A program made the translations under genes and the position numbers. Of a stretch of 64,000 bases of DNA, positions 24,449 through 35,470 are shown piece after piece. The notes below the pieces were generated by a model. The model saw only the letters and a list, made by a program, of their open reading frames with translations. It ran no database searches and was not told the DNA's origin. The stretch is from the NCBI GenBank assembly GCA_963575645.1, contig OY754469.1, forward strand, positions 12,790,001 through 12,854,000, given 5' to 3'. The DNA comes from Xanthostigma xanthostigma. Taxonomy: Eukaryota; Arthropoda; Insecta; Raphidioptera; Raphidiidae. Positions within the stretch are counted from its first letter, which is position 1, and each line of letters begins with the position of its first letter.

Positions 24449-25073
24449 AAAAAATTGGTTGTCTGTAAAGTCGGTTTACGGACGATAGTTTTACGTGATA
24501 ACGTATTCCGTAATACATAACCTAAATTTATATAATAATTATAATAATTCGACTCTATGATATTGCATCTTTCGCTTCAAATTTAGGTTAATTTTATTTA
24601 TTTAAATTACTCACCAAATAATATAATTGTTTTTTTTAACTTTCTTTCTTTCGTATTTATTTTAAGTCTCAAAGATTAGCTGTCATAATATTTATAAAAC
24701 AATTGTTTCACTGTTTATATAAAATTCCAAAACCTACTTACAATATTTAAGTATTTTCATACGTCAAAAAATTGATTTTTATAATGATAAAATTTGTAAG
24801 AAAACGATTTTTTCGAGAGATGAGACCTAGCTAAAACGATTTTTTGCCCCCCAATTTCATCCAAATCGTTAGGGCCGTTTTCGAGAAAAGCACGCACAGG
24901 GTCAGGCGGAACGTTACGAACGTTAGAAACGTTAGGAACGTTACGACCGTTACGAACGTTAGGAACGTTACGACCGTTAGGAACGTTACACTTTTTCGTA
25001 CATGCAGCCGGTGTTTTATCAATTTATAAGATTGGTGATTCATCAATTTATAAGACGTTATCACGTCAAAAAA
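24449..25073 (-). mobile_element. AACGTT-minisatellite repeat element, copy 3
   Basis: Reverse-orientation copy with both ends: AAAATTGGTTGTCTGTAAAG at 24451 and GACGTTATCACGTCAAAAAA at 25056. It has the longest array of the family, about 24910-24990, alternating GTTACGAACGTTAGGAACG-type units. Open frames on both strands run through the array as low-complexity Arg/Asn/Val or Thr/Val/Leu repeats and should not be taken as genes. Confidence 0.75.
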
Positions 25074-25365
25074 CTTCTGGTTCTCGACAACGGCGTCACC
25101 TACCGGGTCCAACTATGGTTAAAAACTTTATATTATGTTATGTGCAATTTAGTTGATGAGAATAGTATTGATATTTTGAATATATCTTTAAGATCATTAA
25201 AAAATATTTTATTGTAAATTTTAATCTTTGTGAGTTGTTAGGCATAATTGTTTGTATACTCTTTATTATTATAAATAATAAATAATAATAATAAAAACCA
25301 TCCAGGTTTAGAAGGAAAATAATTACGAACACACGCGCACCGGAATCTTTACTGATATATAAAGC

Positions 25366-25578
25366 TGAAGAGTTTGTTTGTTTGTTTGGTTGAACGCGCT
25401 AATCTCAGAAGCTACTGGTTCGAATTAAAAAAAAAAATGTTTTATCGAGGGAGGCTAATACCACGCTACGACCAATAGGAGCGGAGCATCAATGAAAAAT
25501 GTTGCAAAATGTATCTGAAAATTTGTCCGTCCGACAAAAACTTTTGAACAGTAACTTCGATCATTATGAAAATTGGAC
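25366..25578 (-). repeat. RTE-type LINE tail fragment
   Basis: On the minus strand it contains CAAAAGTTTTTGTCGGACGG, GAGCGGAGCATC-type sequence mirrored, and ends CAAACAAACAAACTCTTCAG with TTTATATATC. The same blocks occur on the plus strand at 57925-58172 and, as tail only, at 28725-28834. Confidence 0.65.
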
Positions 25579-25687
25579 CCACCATTCATCTCGGTATAAA
25601 TTAAGTTAATTTATACCGAGATGGATGGTGGAAAATTATTTTGCGGCAACTGTTAATTTAATTAACAATTGCCGCAAAATAATTTTC
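25579..25687. repeat. two adjacent near-perfect hairpins
   Basis: Hairpin 1 (25579-25631) pairs CCACCATTCATCTCGGTATA with its mirror around an AGT loop. Hairpin 2 (25631-25687) pairs GAAAATTATTTTGCGGCAAC with its mirror around a TTA loop, with one mismatch in 27. They share a boundary base and have unrelated sequences. They sit at the edge of the RTE-type fragment. Function unknown. Confidence 0.8.
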
Positions 25688-26152
25688 TTAGAGCTGCGGT
25701 CTGGCTGGTATCTCTATAATTCTCTTTTAATAGCCTTGTTGAGAGTAACTGCGACAGCCCAACCGGTGACGCTGCCTTGGTAGCTCGGTAAAGCAGGTAG
25801 GTCCTTTAATTTGTGCAGAGAGGTGAAAACAGAATAAAAAAAAAATATCTCATATTTTATCGATTTTACAAATTTTTTTGTTGACGACGACTCCGCCATT
25901 TCCTTCTAAAAACTTTCTTTGAATAAAGTTCATAATTACCTTAAACGTGTTAAAATTTAAAAACGTGTTTGATCGTTGGAAAAAACTGACATAAAAGTCG
26001 TAGCTTATGTCAAGAGTTATAAAGTTTTATTTCTTTCTTTTCCTTTTTTTAGTATAAAAAGAGGCATGTTTTATTACAGAAAACCACAAAACAAACAATA
26101 GAAAACTTACTACATGTCCACTAACATACACAGGACGAGTTCGGGTATACTA
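25688..26152. other. gene-free stretch
   Basis: No coding family or repeat termini recognised. Confidence 0.4.
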
Positions 26153-26160
26153 TACTTAAC

Positions 26161-27683
26161 CAGTGGCGTAGATAGGTTTTCTCTCCGGTAGGGGTCCGAC
26201 CACAAGAAATGTGATAATATGTGGAAAAGTCCAGTAAAGTTTTAAAATTAATAAAACTGACAATCTATTGTTGATAAATAATATATTTTCATCAACAATA
26301 GATTATCTATTATTGATAAAAGTATACAAAAATTTCCTACAACAGTTAGGGGAGTCAAAAATCATCAATTTTCAAACTCATGTAACTTTGCGAAAATAGT
26401 TATAAATTTTTTAATGCCACATTTTGACGGGAAAAGTTTCAACTTTCAGTTCCAAACATTTAATTTTATTGATGTCCTTTCTGTGCTCTACTTCCAAGCG
26501 AACAACAAATTGTCAACTGTGTGTGCACCAACAGGTGTGCAAAATTTTTTTTTCGCAACTTTCCTCATCACAGCTTGACAGATTGAGGTTATAGCTTTTA
26601 ATCCATAACTCAAAGATATAGCGATTTGAAAAGAAAAGCTTAAAAAAATTTATAATATTATCTCAACCGCTTTATTTAATGCTTGTCGATTTGTTGACAA
26701 CACACTTGAAAAATTTCTTTTCTAAAGATCAGAGAAGCTTCCGAGATTTGCAAGCAATGCGAATTGTTACTTTTCTCCGCTTGGAAGTGGTGCAGCGGCT
26801 ACAGTGATGCAGCGAAATCATGAAGAAAATTGAATATCAGGCACTGAAAGTTGAGACTTTTCCCGTTAATATTTTGTGTTCAAAAAATGTCTACGATTTT
26901 TTTTCTCAAAATTACATGTTTTAAAAAATATTTATGTTGATCCCATAATTGTTTTGAAATAACATTATTACAAGGACATACCAATATTGTAAAATTGGCA
27001 GTATAAATAAATGCCTTTTTTAAGAGCAAAATACAGAAATCGAATTTAGTGATGTGTACATATCACTCTTTATTGAGAGCTGGCTCCGTACGGTCCGCTC
27101 ACTAAAAAGAGTCGCTCAGAGGGAGTCGTTTAAAGGAACGACACAGTACGCACTACACAAGAGTGCAGACTGCAGAGGTGTGAACTGTCATCATGCATGC
27201 TCAGGAGCATTGCACAGCACAATACACACACTCAGCTCTGAGCTCATTTTCATATGTTTCTGATCTTATATTATCCGCATTTCGGATAAACTATAAAATA
27301 TAATAAAAGCTTAACAATAATAATGTTTATTGTTACAATATTATATCTTTGTCAACGATGTCAATGTGAATGGTTTAAGTCACTGTAAGCTTAGTACTAG
27401 TGCACTTACAGTGTGTCATTCAACATTAAATGACTCAGCAAAGATAACTCCGTACGTGCAAAGTTAGTGTCTCTGTGGCCTGTGCTGTGTGCGCTCTGTA
27501 AATGTGCGAATGCAACAGTACAGAGCAATGGCGCTCGGAGTGAGTCATTCACAAGAAAAGAGCGACTCGCTCCGCTCCGAGAAGGAAGTCGTTCATTATG
27601 AACGACTCGCTCAGGAGCGACACATCACACAGTTGATTCTAGCTTTGGGTCCAGATCTTTGAGCCCCCGGAAGTACGCCATTG
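26161..27683. mobile_element. hAT-like element, 1.5 kb, hosting a nested MITE
   Basis: Left end CAGTGGCGTAGATAGG and right end TACGCCATTG are inverted (CARTGGCGTA). The flanking octamers TACTTAAC and TATATAAC match at 6 of 8 positions, consistent with an aged hAT target duplication. No transposase frame survives. The family A hAT MITE at 27047-27630 is inserted inside and accounts for more than a third of its length. Confidence 0.6.
27047..27630. mobile_element. hAT-type MITE, family A copy 2 (nested)
   Basis: It starts TAGTGATGTGTACATATCAC and ends GGAGCGACACATCAC, collinear with copies 1, 3 and 4. The right terminal bases are changed and the flanking octamers (ATCGAATT and about AGTTGATT) are imperfect, so the exact right boundary is approximate. 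It lies inside the 26161-27683 element and is therefore younger than it. Confidence 0.8.
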
Positions 27684-28052
27684 TATATAACATACCCGCC
27701 CCATGCATAAAAAGCTTAATTTTAAGAAGACCTTTAGCAGTATTGATTTTCAAAAAAAGGATACTTAATAATCCGCAGCTTTTAATACCGCGATTATTAT
27801 TTCTGAATATTCTAATAACGAAGGATTATTAAACTTTACATAAAAATCACTACTTTAAACTGTGCATATAGGCTACGTATTATGTATTAAATAATATATA
27901 ATTGTAGCTATGTACATCATTGTGTTTGGGTTTGTAGTTCAGTGTAGCGTCTGCTGTCCACTGCTAAGCTGAAATCCCTGAATGGTTTACCCATTTACAT
28001 GCGAAGCGCCGGCAGTCACTTGTCTAGAGAACATTAATATTGTCGTCCTAAC

Positions 28053-28549
28053 TAGTGATGTGCCGGATATCCTTATCCGTATCCGCGGATATCCGAGGGA
28101 GAAGAAAGATCCGTATCCGTATCCGTTAGTTTTGGGCGGATCTTATACGGATCTTTTACCTTATTAATTTTCAATCCATAGATATATATCGGTGATTAGG
28201 TAATAATGAAAACCTGTATTTGGCACCTTTATATTGCAAACATTTATCGTAGTGAGTACCATACTAATAGTACCTACATAACTCAAAGGTACTAAATCAA
28301 CTATCTTTATAATGAGATATTGCACATCGATCTTTGGAAAGAGACAATCTGTTATGAGAGTTAACTCTTAAAGAGGTCATAATAACTTTTTCCCACAACA
28401 GATAGTCTCTTTCCAAAGATTGATGTGCAATATTTACCACCGCGTACTCTCAGAAAGTTAAGATCCGTATCCACGGATCTTGAAACCAAAATTCCGTATT
28501 CAGATCCGTATCCGCGGATATACATTTTTAACGATCCGGCACATCACTA
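28053..28549. mobile_element. hAT-type MITE, family B (TAGTGATGTGCCGGAT)
   Basis: A 497-bp element with termini TAGTGATGTGCCGGAT and ATCCGGCACATCACTA, flanked by a perfect 8-bp direct repeat GTCCTAAC (28045-28052 and 28550-28557). Both subterminal zones carry repeated ATCCGTATCCGCGGAT-type units. The middle contains a second inverted pair, TATTGCACATCGATCTTTGG at 28318 and its mirror at about 28412-28431. The first 10 bases equal those of family A, so both may use the same or related transposases. Confidence 0.92.
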
Positions 28550-28724
28550 GTCCTAACATAAAGAGAATTACCTTCAAATTTAGGTTTGTAGAGAACGCAC
28601 ATGTAAATTATTTAAAATAACGGAATTAGAATGTAAGGTTATAAGCTATGTCCCAACCTCTCTTCGAACGGTAACGGAATCGTCACAGTCATGCGCAGTA
28701 GCTAAAACGAAACTGCCAATCGAT

Positions 28725-28834
28725 AAATGGGCTATCTAACAAAAAAATTTTTTGTCAATTTGAACCAGTAGTTCCTAAGGTTATCGCGTTCAACCAAACA
28801 AACAAACTCTTCAGCTTTATATATTAGTATAGAT
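28725..28834 (+). repeat. RTE-type LINE tail
   Basis: CGATAAATGGGCTATCTAAC, GAACCAGTAGTTCCTAAGGT, CAAACAAACAAACTCTTCAG and a TTAGTATAGAT end. The hAT MITE at 28835 has inserted at its very end, duplicating GTATAGAT. Confidence 0.65.
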
Positions 28835-29051
28835 CAGGGGCGGGCAAATCTTTTGAACAGCGGGCCACATAGCTGATGAAAATTTCACCGCGGGCCAAAA
28901 ATTTGCAGAGCAAAAAAAAAAGTCGTCACATTCAAAAAAAAAAAAAGGTTCCCACATTCTATTTTGGCATTTTACTATTTTTCTAAAATTTTCTAAAATG
29001 CTTCGCGGGCCGGACAAAATTGCGCTGCGGGCCGCCATTTGCCCAAGCCTG
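28835..29051. mobile_element. small hAT-type MITE, family C
   Basis: A 217-bp element with termini CAGGGGCGGGCAAA and TTTGCCCAAGCCTG, and a perfect 8-bp target duplication GTATAGAT (28827-28834 and 29052-29059). The GCGGGCCACATAG-like subterminal composition is typical of hAT MITEs across animals. The minus-strand frame in it is not a gene. Confidence 0.92.
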
Positions 29052-29059
29052 GTATAGAT

Positions 29060-29573
29060 GAATCATTTGATTATCAAGACCATTCAAATAGCAACATTTA
29101 GATTATTAAAATCAACGATTATTCCCAACTCTAAATAGGATCGTACTGTATATATTATGTTCTCTGTCCCTATCGACCGCAACAGTATCATTTGGACGTC
29201 GCGTCGCGCACCTGAGGACGGTAATAGAGGAGCAGGTTTAGCGGAGACATCAAATGCAAGCGCTACTATACACATGTATATATAGAACCGGCGTCAGACA
29301 TACACCTCGTATTCTCTCCCTTGTAATCCCGTTCCATAGCTCCGGAACTTTCAAGGCTATCGCTCATTTGAAACTTTACTATCATCCGGTTGAATTTTGC
29401 TTTGAAAGGGTTGACACGTGATTAAATCTCAATTTAACAAATCAACGCAGTCAACCGTATTATTATCATATATGATTATCATAAATTGTTGACCTTCAAA
29501 CTTCTGGATTCGATCACCTGTGAAAACAGAACGTGTCCTATTTCATTTAATATAATTTCTATAATAAAAACCG
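29060..29573. other. gene-free, apparently single-copy stretch
   Basis: GC-richer than the flanks around 29180-29400, but no family, splice structure or repeat terminus recognised. Confidence 0.35.
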
Positions 29574-30652
29574 GTCAAGTGCGAGTCGGACTCGCGCACC
29601 GAGGGTTCCGTACAAACTTGTAAGGATGTAAATAGTTCATCCATCACGGAAATCGAGTCCCGAAGATTTTTTTCGCATTGCCGTTAGAAAACTGTTGTCC
29701 CTAACCCTATACATCGACATTACCAACTAAGTGTATAATTGCAATGAGTTCAGATGGATTACCCGAACTGTACTTCATATCGTGGCTATATCTGCCTAGC
29801 GGTCGTACCGTGCTGTATTCGATAGTTCTCATAATTGTATTTAAATAAATGTTCGAGTATACTGTTGTATAAACGCACCGCTAGTTGACGCTTGTTTTGT
29901 ATTAGAACTGTTTGTGTAAGTGTGTTGCGTTGCGGTTTGTGTAGTATAGACACTGATCCACGCAGGCTTTTTAAATGATCGCTACGTGTTTATTTCTAAA
30001 AACCCTTTTTTATATCATAAAAGAGAGAACAGTCAATAATACCTATTAAAAAAACACGCTGAATCTAATGAGCACAAACAAACGTCTATATGTCTTTTAG
30101 TTTAGAAATTATTTTCCTTTATAGTTTTCTGAAAATCATATAAAACCTCCGAATGCCCATAGTTTCCAAACTAAAAGAGATACAGAATTTTGCTTACGCT
30201 CATTGAATTCAGCGTATTTTTTTTCTGTAAGCATTCTCAATTTCATAATAATTATATTAAAGAATTCGATTTTTGCAATTTTTTCAAGGCACACACCCTT
30301 TTAAAAAACTTAAAACGTCGTGTGTTGTCCAAAAAAAGTTTCGAACTAAAAAAAAATAGTATTTAACCATCCCCCCCTTTCCCTTTACAAGTAAAGTCGC
30401 TGTACTAAAAAATTAATTAACAAAATTTGACCCATTTCTCAAAAAGGTTCGTCATCACTAGTGTAGAATGTATTGTTTATAAAAAAAATGGTTTTTCGTT
30501 ATTTGTTATTATAGTGGCAATCGAAATACACACTCTCTGAAAATTTCAATTCTCTATTACGGTTCTGACAGACAGACGGACGGATGGACATCGGAGGCTT
30601 AGTAATAGAGTCCCGCTGGGCATCCTTCAGATACGGAACCTTAATAAAATAC
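29574..30652 (+). repeat. GAGGGTTCCGTAC dispersed repeat with nested insertion
   Basis: It begins GTCAAGTGCGAGTCGGACTC then CGCACCGAGGGTTCCGTACA, and ends with GACAGACAGACGGACGGATG, TAGTAATAGAGTCCCG and a TACGGAACCTTAATAAAA tail. This is a very common dispersed insect repeat. Its class is not settled by this copy. The middle is interrupted by the inverted-repeat unit at 30045-30224. Confidence 0.6.
30045..30224. repeat. nested palindromic unit
   Basis: Left arm TTAAAAAAACACGCTGAATC and right arm GATTCAGCGTATTTTTTTTC-like sequence. The inner pair TCTTTTAGTTTAGAAA/TTTCCAAACTAAAAGA extends the fold. Looks like a MITE inserted in the surrounding dispersed repeat. Confidence 0.5.
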
Positions 30653-31042
30653 GCTAATTGGAACCCAAAATTTATATATTGTTTGTGCTACCAGTTTCCG
30701 TTTATTGGATAATTGATTTTTTTTCCCCGCGAGAATTTTCTTCATTTGCCATTATTTCTTCAATTAAAATTTTGTAATTTGTATGTCTGTATAATTTATG
30801 CTAATTGCAGATGCCAGCTTTGCTTTCTTTTTTCTGTGAAAGAAAATAATGCTTTGTTATGCAAATTTCTACACTTATGAATACTCCTGCTTTGAGAGTG
30901 AATCTTCGTATTTCTATTCATTGTAACATTGTATTCTTTCCTTTTCTCAATTTCGACCTATTCGTATGAAAATAAGTTTACTCGATTGTCGTGAAATAAG
31001 CAATTTAAAAAAAGGTATAGCATTGGAGAATAAACAAGGTTC

Positions 31043-31622
31043 TAGTGACGTGTCCACATGACTCTTTATTGGGAGCTGGCTCCGTGCGCTCCGCTCACTA
31101 AAAAGAATCGCTCAGAGGGAGTCGTTCAAAGGAGCGACACTAAACAGCACGCACTACACAAGAGTGCAGACTGCAGAGGTGTGAACTGTCATCATACATG
31201 CTCAGCAGTCACGTAGCATTGCACAGCACAATACACACACTCACCTTTGAGCTCATTTTCATAAATTATGATTCTGATCTTATATTATTCGCATTTCGGA
31301 TAAACTAAAGTATAGGTAATAATGTTTATTGTTACAATATTATATCCGTCAATGTGAATGGTTTAAGTCACTGTAAACAGTGTGTCATTCAACATTAAAC
31401 AACCCCGCAAAGATAACTCCGTACGTGCAAAATTCACTAGTGCCTTAGTGGCCTGTGCTGTGTGCGCTCTGTAAATGTGCGAATGCAACAGTACACTACA
31501 GATTAGCTTACTATAGAGCAATGGCGCTCGCAGTGTCATTCACAAAAAAAAAGATCGACTCGCTCCGCTCCGAGAAAGGAGTCGTTCATTATGAACGCTC
31601 GATCAGGAGCGACACACCACTA
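31043..31622. mobile_element. hAT-type MITE, family A copy 3
   Basis: A 580-bp copy with termini TAGTGACGTGTCC and GGAGCGACACACCACTA and a perfect 8-bp target duplication CAAGGTTC (31035-31042 and 31623-31630). Several internal small deletions relative to copies 1 and 4. Non-coding. Confidence 0.92.
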
Positions 31623-31877
31623 CAAGGTTCCTAACTAAAATTTACGCATAACAAAATGTCTGCTTTGCAAAGAATACCGTACAAATCACTCATTGAAAAA
31701 TTGATTACACTGATTTGCTCAGCAACAAATTTGGACAGTCTAATTTTAAGAAAAGATTGTATTTGAACATGTGTTCGATTTCAGCATTCATTGTTTTTAC
31801 TTGTTAATAACAAAATATTCGTTATTGACGTAAACTTCTTTTTTTCGGACGGAAATAACGTATTTACGCAGTTTCTG

Positions 31878-32092
31878 CTATTTAAAGGCATCGACTGACA
31901 CATGGCAGCATCAAAACGCATCTGAAGAAACCATCTTGAACGAAAGGTTAAACGTAGCAACGGACCCAAACCAATTTTGTGATCGATTTCCACTATTTAA
32001 AGGCACCGATTGACAGATGGCGGCATTCAAAACGCATCTGTAGAAACCATCTTGAACGAAAGGTGAAACATTGCAACGGACGCAAACCAATA
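31878..32092. repeat. two tandem copies of a 115-bp unit
   Basis: CTATTTAAAGGCA starts at 31878 and again at 31993. Both units contain AAACCATCTTGAACGAAAGG and end ACGCAAACCAAT or ACCCAAACCAAT. The pair differs by scattered substitutions and small indels. The minus-strand frame across them contains no recognised domain. Origin unknown. Confidence 0.8.
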
Positions 32093-33487
32093 AGCAAAAA
32101 ATAACAAATTAAAAGAATTTTTACTTCAACCGCGTGTAAATGTCACACGCGCTCATTTTTTTATAAGTTTGGAAGTACTGACTTCAAATATCTTACAATA
32201 AGATAAAACAAACAAGAAAAGTGCAAAAATCTCGGGAAATAAATGTAACTAAACTTGTGTATTCTGAAAAGTAAAGTTGAAATAAGTTAAAAGAAGTCTA
32301 TAAGAAGAATAGAAATATAGTTTCATTCAAAGCTGTAGAAGTTTTGACACATTCAAACGCTTTGACATCGGTCGGTGACCCGACTCTGGGTGACAATATT
32401 GTAACAATGAACAATCTGAGCTAGAAGCTTTAAAACACCAGCTAGAAAGAAAACTAATTGTTGAATATTTTGGTTCGTATCATAACAGTTTTATATTATA
32501 TAACTGATTCGTTGTAAATTAGATTCTGGGTTAAAAAAATAAAATATTTATAAAAAAGGTTTTTTTTAAAGATAGGCTTTATTGAAACTAGTGGTCGACC
32601 ATCATTAAATTTTTAAGTTTGAACTTTATTGAGGTTCTTTTGTCATTATATGTATTTCTCCTGAGCGATTTTACGTGTGTGAAACATATATTGTGCACTT
32701 CCCCTCATTAAAACGAAGAGAACGATGTAGGTTTCATCACGATGTGTACTAATTAACACTTTAAAATCGGTACCACACTTTTTTTCCTTCCCGAATTTCC
32801 TATATAGATGTATAAAAAGGAAAAACTAATTTTGCTCATAATTATAAAAGCGCGAGCTGTAAAATCTATGATTGTTTATTAATCAAAACCTATGCTTTTA
32901 TAATATTATTATGAGCCTAAATTATTAAAAAGCATTTTCCTTTTTAGTACATTTCAATAAAATTTTGTCTTTAATAAGTTTTTTTTACTAATATTTTATT
33001 CTTCATTCAAACAGTATTAAAAAATTAATTTATTTATTGACAGATTATTTAATTTTAAAGACTACTGAATCATGTATTGCCATCGGGACTAAATATGTGT
33101 ACAAAATTTCAAATCGATCGAAATTAATCTAATTCAGCTCTGGCGCTCAAATCGATATGGGGTAATAGAGCACATACCGATTGCGGTGTATGCAGTATTG
33201 TTTTGTAATAACATCATTTCTTTCTTTCTAAATTTTTAGAACTTTTGTTTGTAGATCTTAATTGTAACGTGTAAAACTAATCAATAGAGTATGTACTTAT
33301 TTCTTCTTTAATTACAAAAAAAAGTTTAAAGGTCACTATTGACGCACAATTTTTTTTATAACTTAGAAACATCAGCCGAATTACAAAAGTTAGTAAAAAC
33401 AGCCGGATAATCGAACGATAAGTGCTTGCTTCTTTATACTTAATTTATAAATATTATATTATATATTATACGAGTATATATTATTAG
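32093..33487. other. gene-free AT-rich stretch
   Basis: No coding family, RNA gene or repeat termini recognised. Confidence 0.4.
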
Positions 33488-34070
33488 AGGCCCGTTCCGG
33501 TTTTACCCGGGTGCGATAGATATAATTCTGCTAAATAGATTTCGTTTGTAGCCCTCAAAATTTTGTTGGATAATACAATATTTACACCTCCTTTTGACCG
33601 CGTTAGGGTTTAAATTTTGAAAAACGCTGAAACAGTGGTTTATTTATTTTTAATGAAGAGTGTGAATGTTGAATTTAATGTCTCTCGCTTTAATACTATT
33701 TTTGAAATATGGCCCATTTATCAGAAACCTTTACACCCCCTTTTGACCATATTAGGGGTTGAATTAAAAAAAAAAAAAAAACGCTGAAACATAGTTTTGT
33801 TTATTTTTAAGGAAGAGTGCTTATGTTGAATTCAATGTCTCTCATTTTAACGATTTTTGAAATATGGCCGTTTTATCAGAAATTTTTACACCCCTTTCTA
33901 ACCTCCTTAGAATGCGAATTTCAAAAAATCACTTCTTAGCGAGTGCTTATGTCATGAAAGGAACCTGCTGTCAAGTTTGTCGCTCAAGGGGTTTGACCTG
34001 GGTGTTGATGAATCAGTCAGTCAGGACAAACGATTTTATATATTATGCATATTTGACTTAAAAACTATTT
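33488..34070 (+). repeat. RTE-type tail repeat with 153-bp tandem units
   Basis: It opens GGCCCGTTCCGGTTTTACCC and GGGTGCGATAGATATAATTC. It then carries about two and a half tandem units of roughly 153 bp, starting near 33580, 33733 and 33886, each with TTACACC, CGCTGAAACA, TGTTGAATT.AATGTCTCTC and GAAATATGGCC blocks. A CAGTCAGTCAGGACAAACGA segment lies near the end. A variable number of internal tandem units is common in such non-LTR tails. Confidence 0.6.
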
Positions 34071-34911
34071 GACGATTTTTTTTTAAATGTCTCTTATCAT
34101 GCCATAAATGCTATAGGCTATGTTTTATTTCACTATTAAAATTGATTTTTGAGATAAAAAAATAATTACAATTATATGGCCTTCTTATTACTTGAGTCAT
34201 CACTAAGAAGCATTGCCCCACTGCTATTGCATATTTAGATCGTCCGTAGTGGTCGAAGGGGGTATGGCAATAGATATGAGAAGCAGAGCTACGTCTGTAA
34301 TGCAGACGCGGTCAAGGACCTTTTCTATGAATGCGATTTGTTTTCTTTATGAGAATTTCCAAAGTGATAAGCATATAAGCGCTAACTGAACATGACGTTT
34401 TGCAAACTAGCATACGTGCTCCAGGCATGTGTGGAAACCCCTTCTGGAACGACGAACTACCGTACAATATATAGAGAACTTCAGCTCTCTTCCTTTTCTC
34501 CTGTCTGTCCTTTTCGTCTATTGCAGCTTTGTTCTCGCGTCGTATTTTACACTCCCTACTCTACGACGAAGTGTGCCGGCCAAGTTATCTCAAAGCTATA
34601 TTTACACGAACCCTTTTTGATCCCCCCCCTGTATCTCCGAGATTAGTTACGTTACAGTACTGAATTTTTTCAGGTGAGTTAAGGTTACCATAAAGAAGCT
34701 GTATTTCAAGTTTCATACATCTATGTGGAATCGTTTCCAAGATACGAGTGTTAAAAAATCACGATTATGGGCATTCACTGACTTATAGTTCATTATAAAG
34801 GGATCAGAAACCTATAACCCTGGTCACCAAGTGACACATTTATGATACTCCAAAGTGATCCACTTCTTAAATTCCACAAATGAATGATAATTGTATAATA
34901 TACTAGCGGTC
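34071..34911. other. gene-free stretch
   Basis: Overlapping short frames at 34392-34646 have no recognisable domain and no donor or acceptor in a sensible position. Not called. Confidence 0.4.
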
Positions 34912-35075
34912 CGTCCCGATTTCACCCGGGTGCAAAATAACGAATGGAGGAGGGGCATGAGTACGTACGTTGATCTTAGGTGAATGCTGTGTCCAAATTT
35001 CATGACGATCTTAGTTACCGTTCAAAAGTTTTTGTCGGACAGAGAAATTGTGATTTTTAGTTTTATTATATAGAT
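34912..35075 (+). repeat. RTE-type tail, short copy
   Basis: ACTAGCGGTCCGTCCCGATT, CACCCGGGTGCA, TGTCCAAATTTCATGACGAT, CAAAAGTTTTTGTCGGACAG and a TTTATTATATAGAT end: the opening and close of an RTE-type tail with most of the interior deleted. Confidence 0.65.
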
Positions 35076-35290
35076 ATAAAAATATGTTATAAAACGTTAT
35101 GATAAAATAAATACTTTGAGAATATATAAACTACACGATTAACATTTTCTAATAGTTTTCTCAATAAAATTTATTTCCTTCCCTACTGTGATAATGAAGT
35201 GAAATATAGCTATGACATAATGAAGTACGGTATATGACTATAATGTGCCTAGATAATATTTAATTTAATACTAAAAGTATGGAAATCCTA

Positions 35291-35470
35291 CCAAAAACAT
35301 AAATGTTAAAATAGGGCCAAGTTCGATACAAAGAATAAGTGATTTTGCTGAAGAAGGTGGCAAGTTTTCACTTGGCAAGTATTTATAAATGCAAAATTTT
35401 TAGATCTCACTTCTTCAGCAAATTCACGTGTTCTTTGTATTGAACTTGGCTCTTTTTTCACATAGTTTTT
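35291..35470. mobile_element. palindromic MITE, copy 1 (CCAAGTT family)
   Basis: Left CCAAAAACATAAATG and GGGCCAAGTTCGATACAAAG. Right CTTTGTATTGAACTTGGCTC. The GGCAAGTTTTCACTTGGCAAG region forms the centre. A larger copy is at 63341-63589. Confidence 0.65.

Noticed and set aside
24831..25217. Frames encoding Val/Thr/Phe or Asn/Val/Arg repeats
   Set aside because: They read through the AACGTT minisatellite; the frame is not kept in the other copies.
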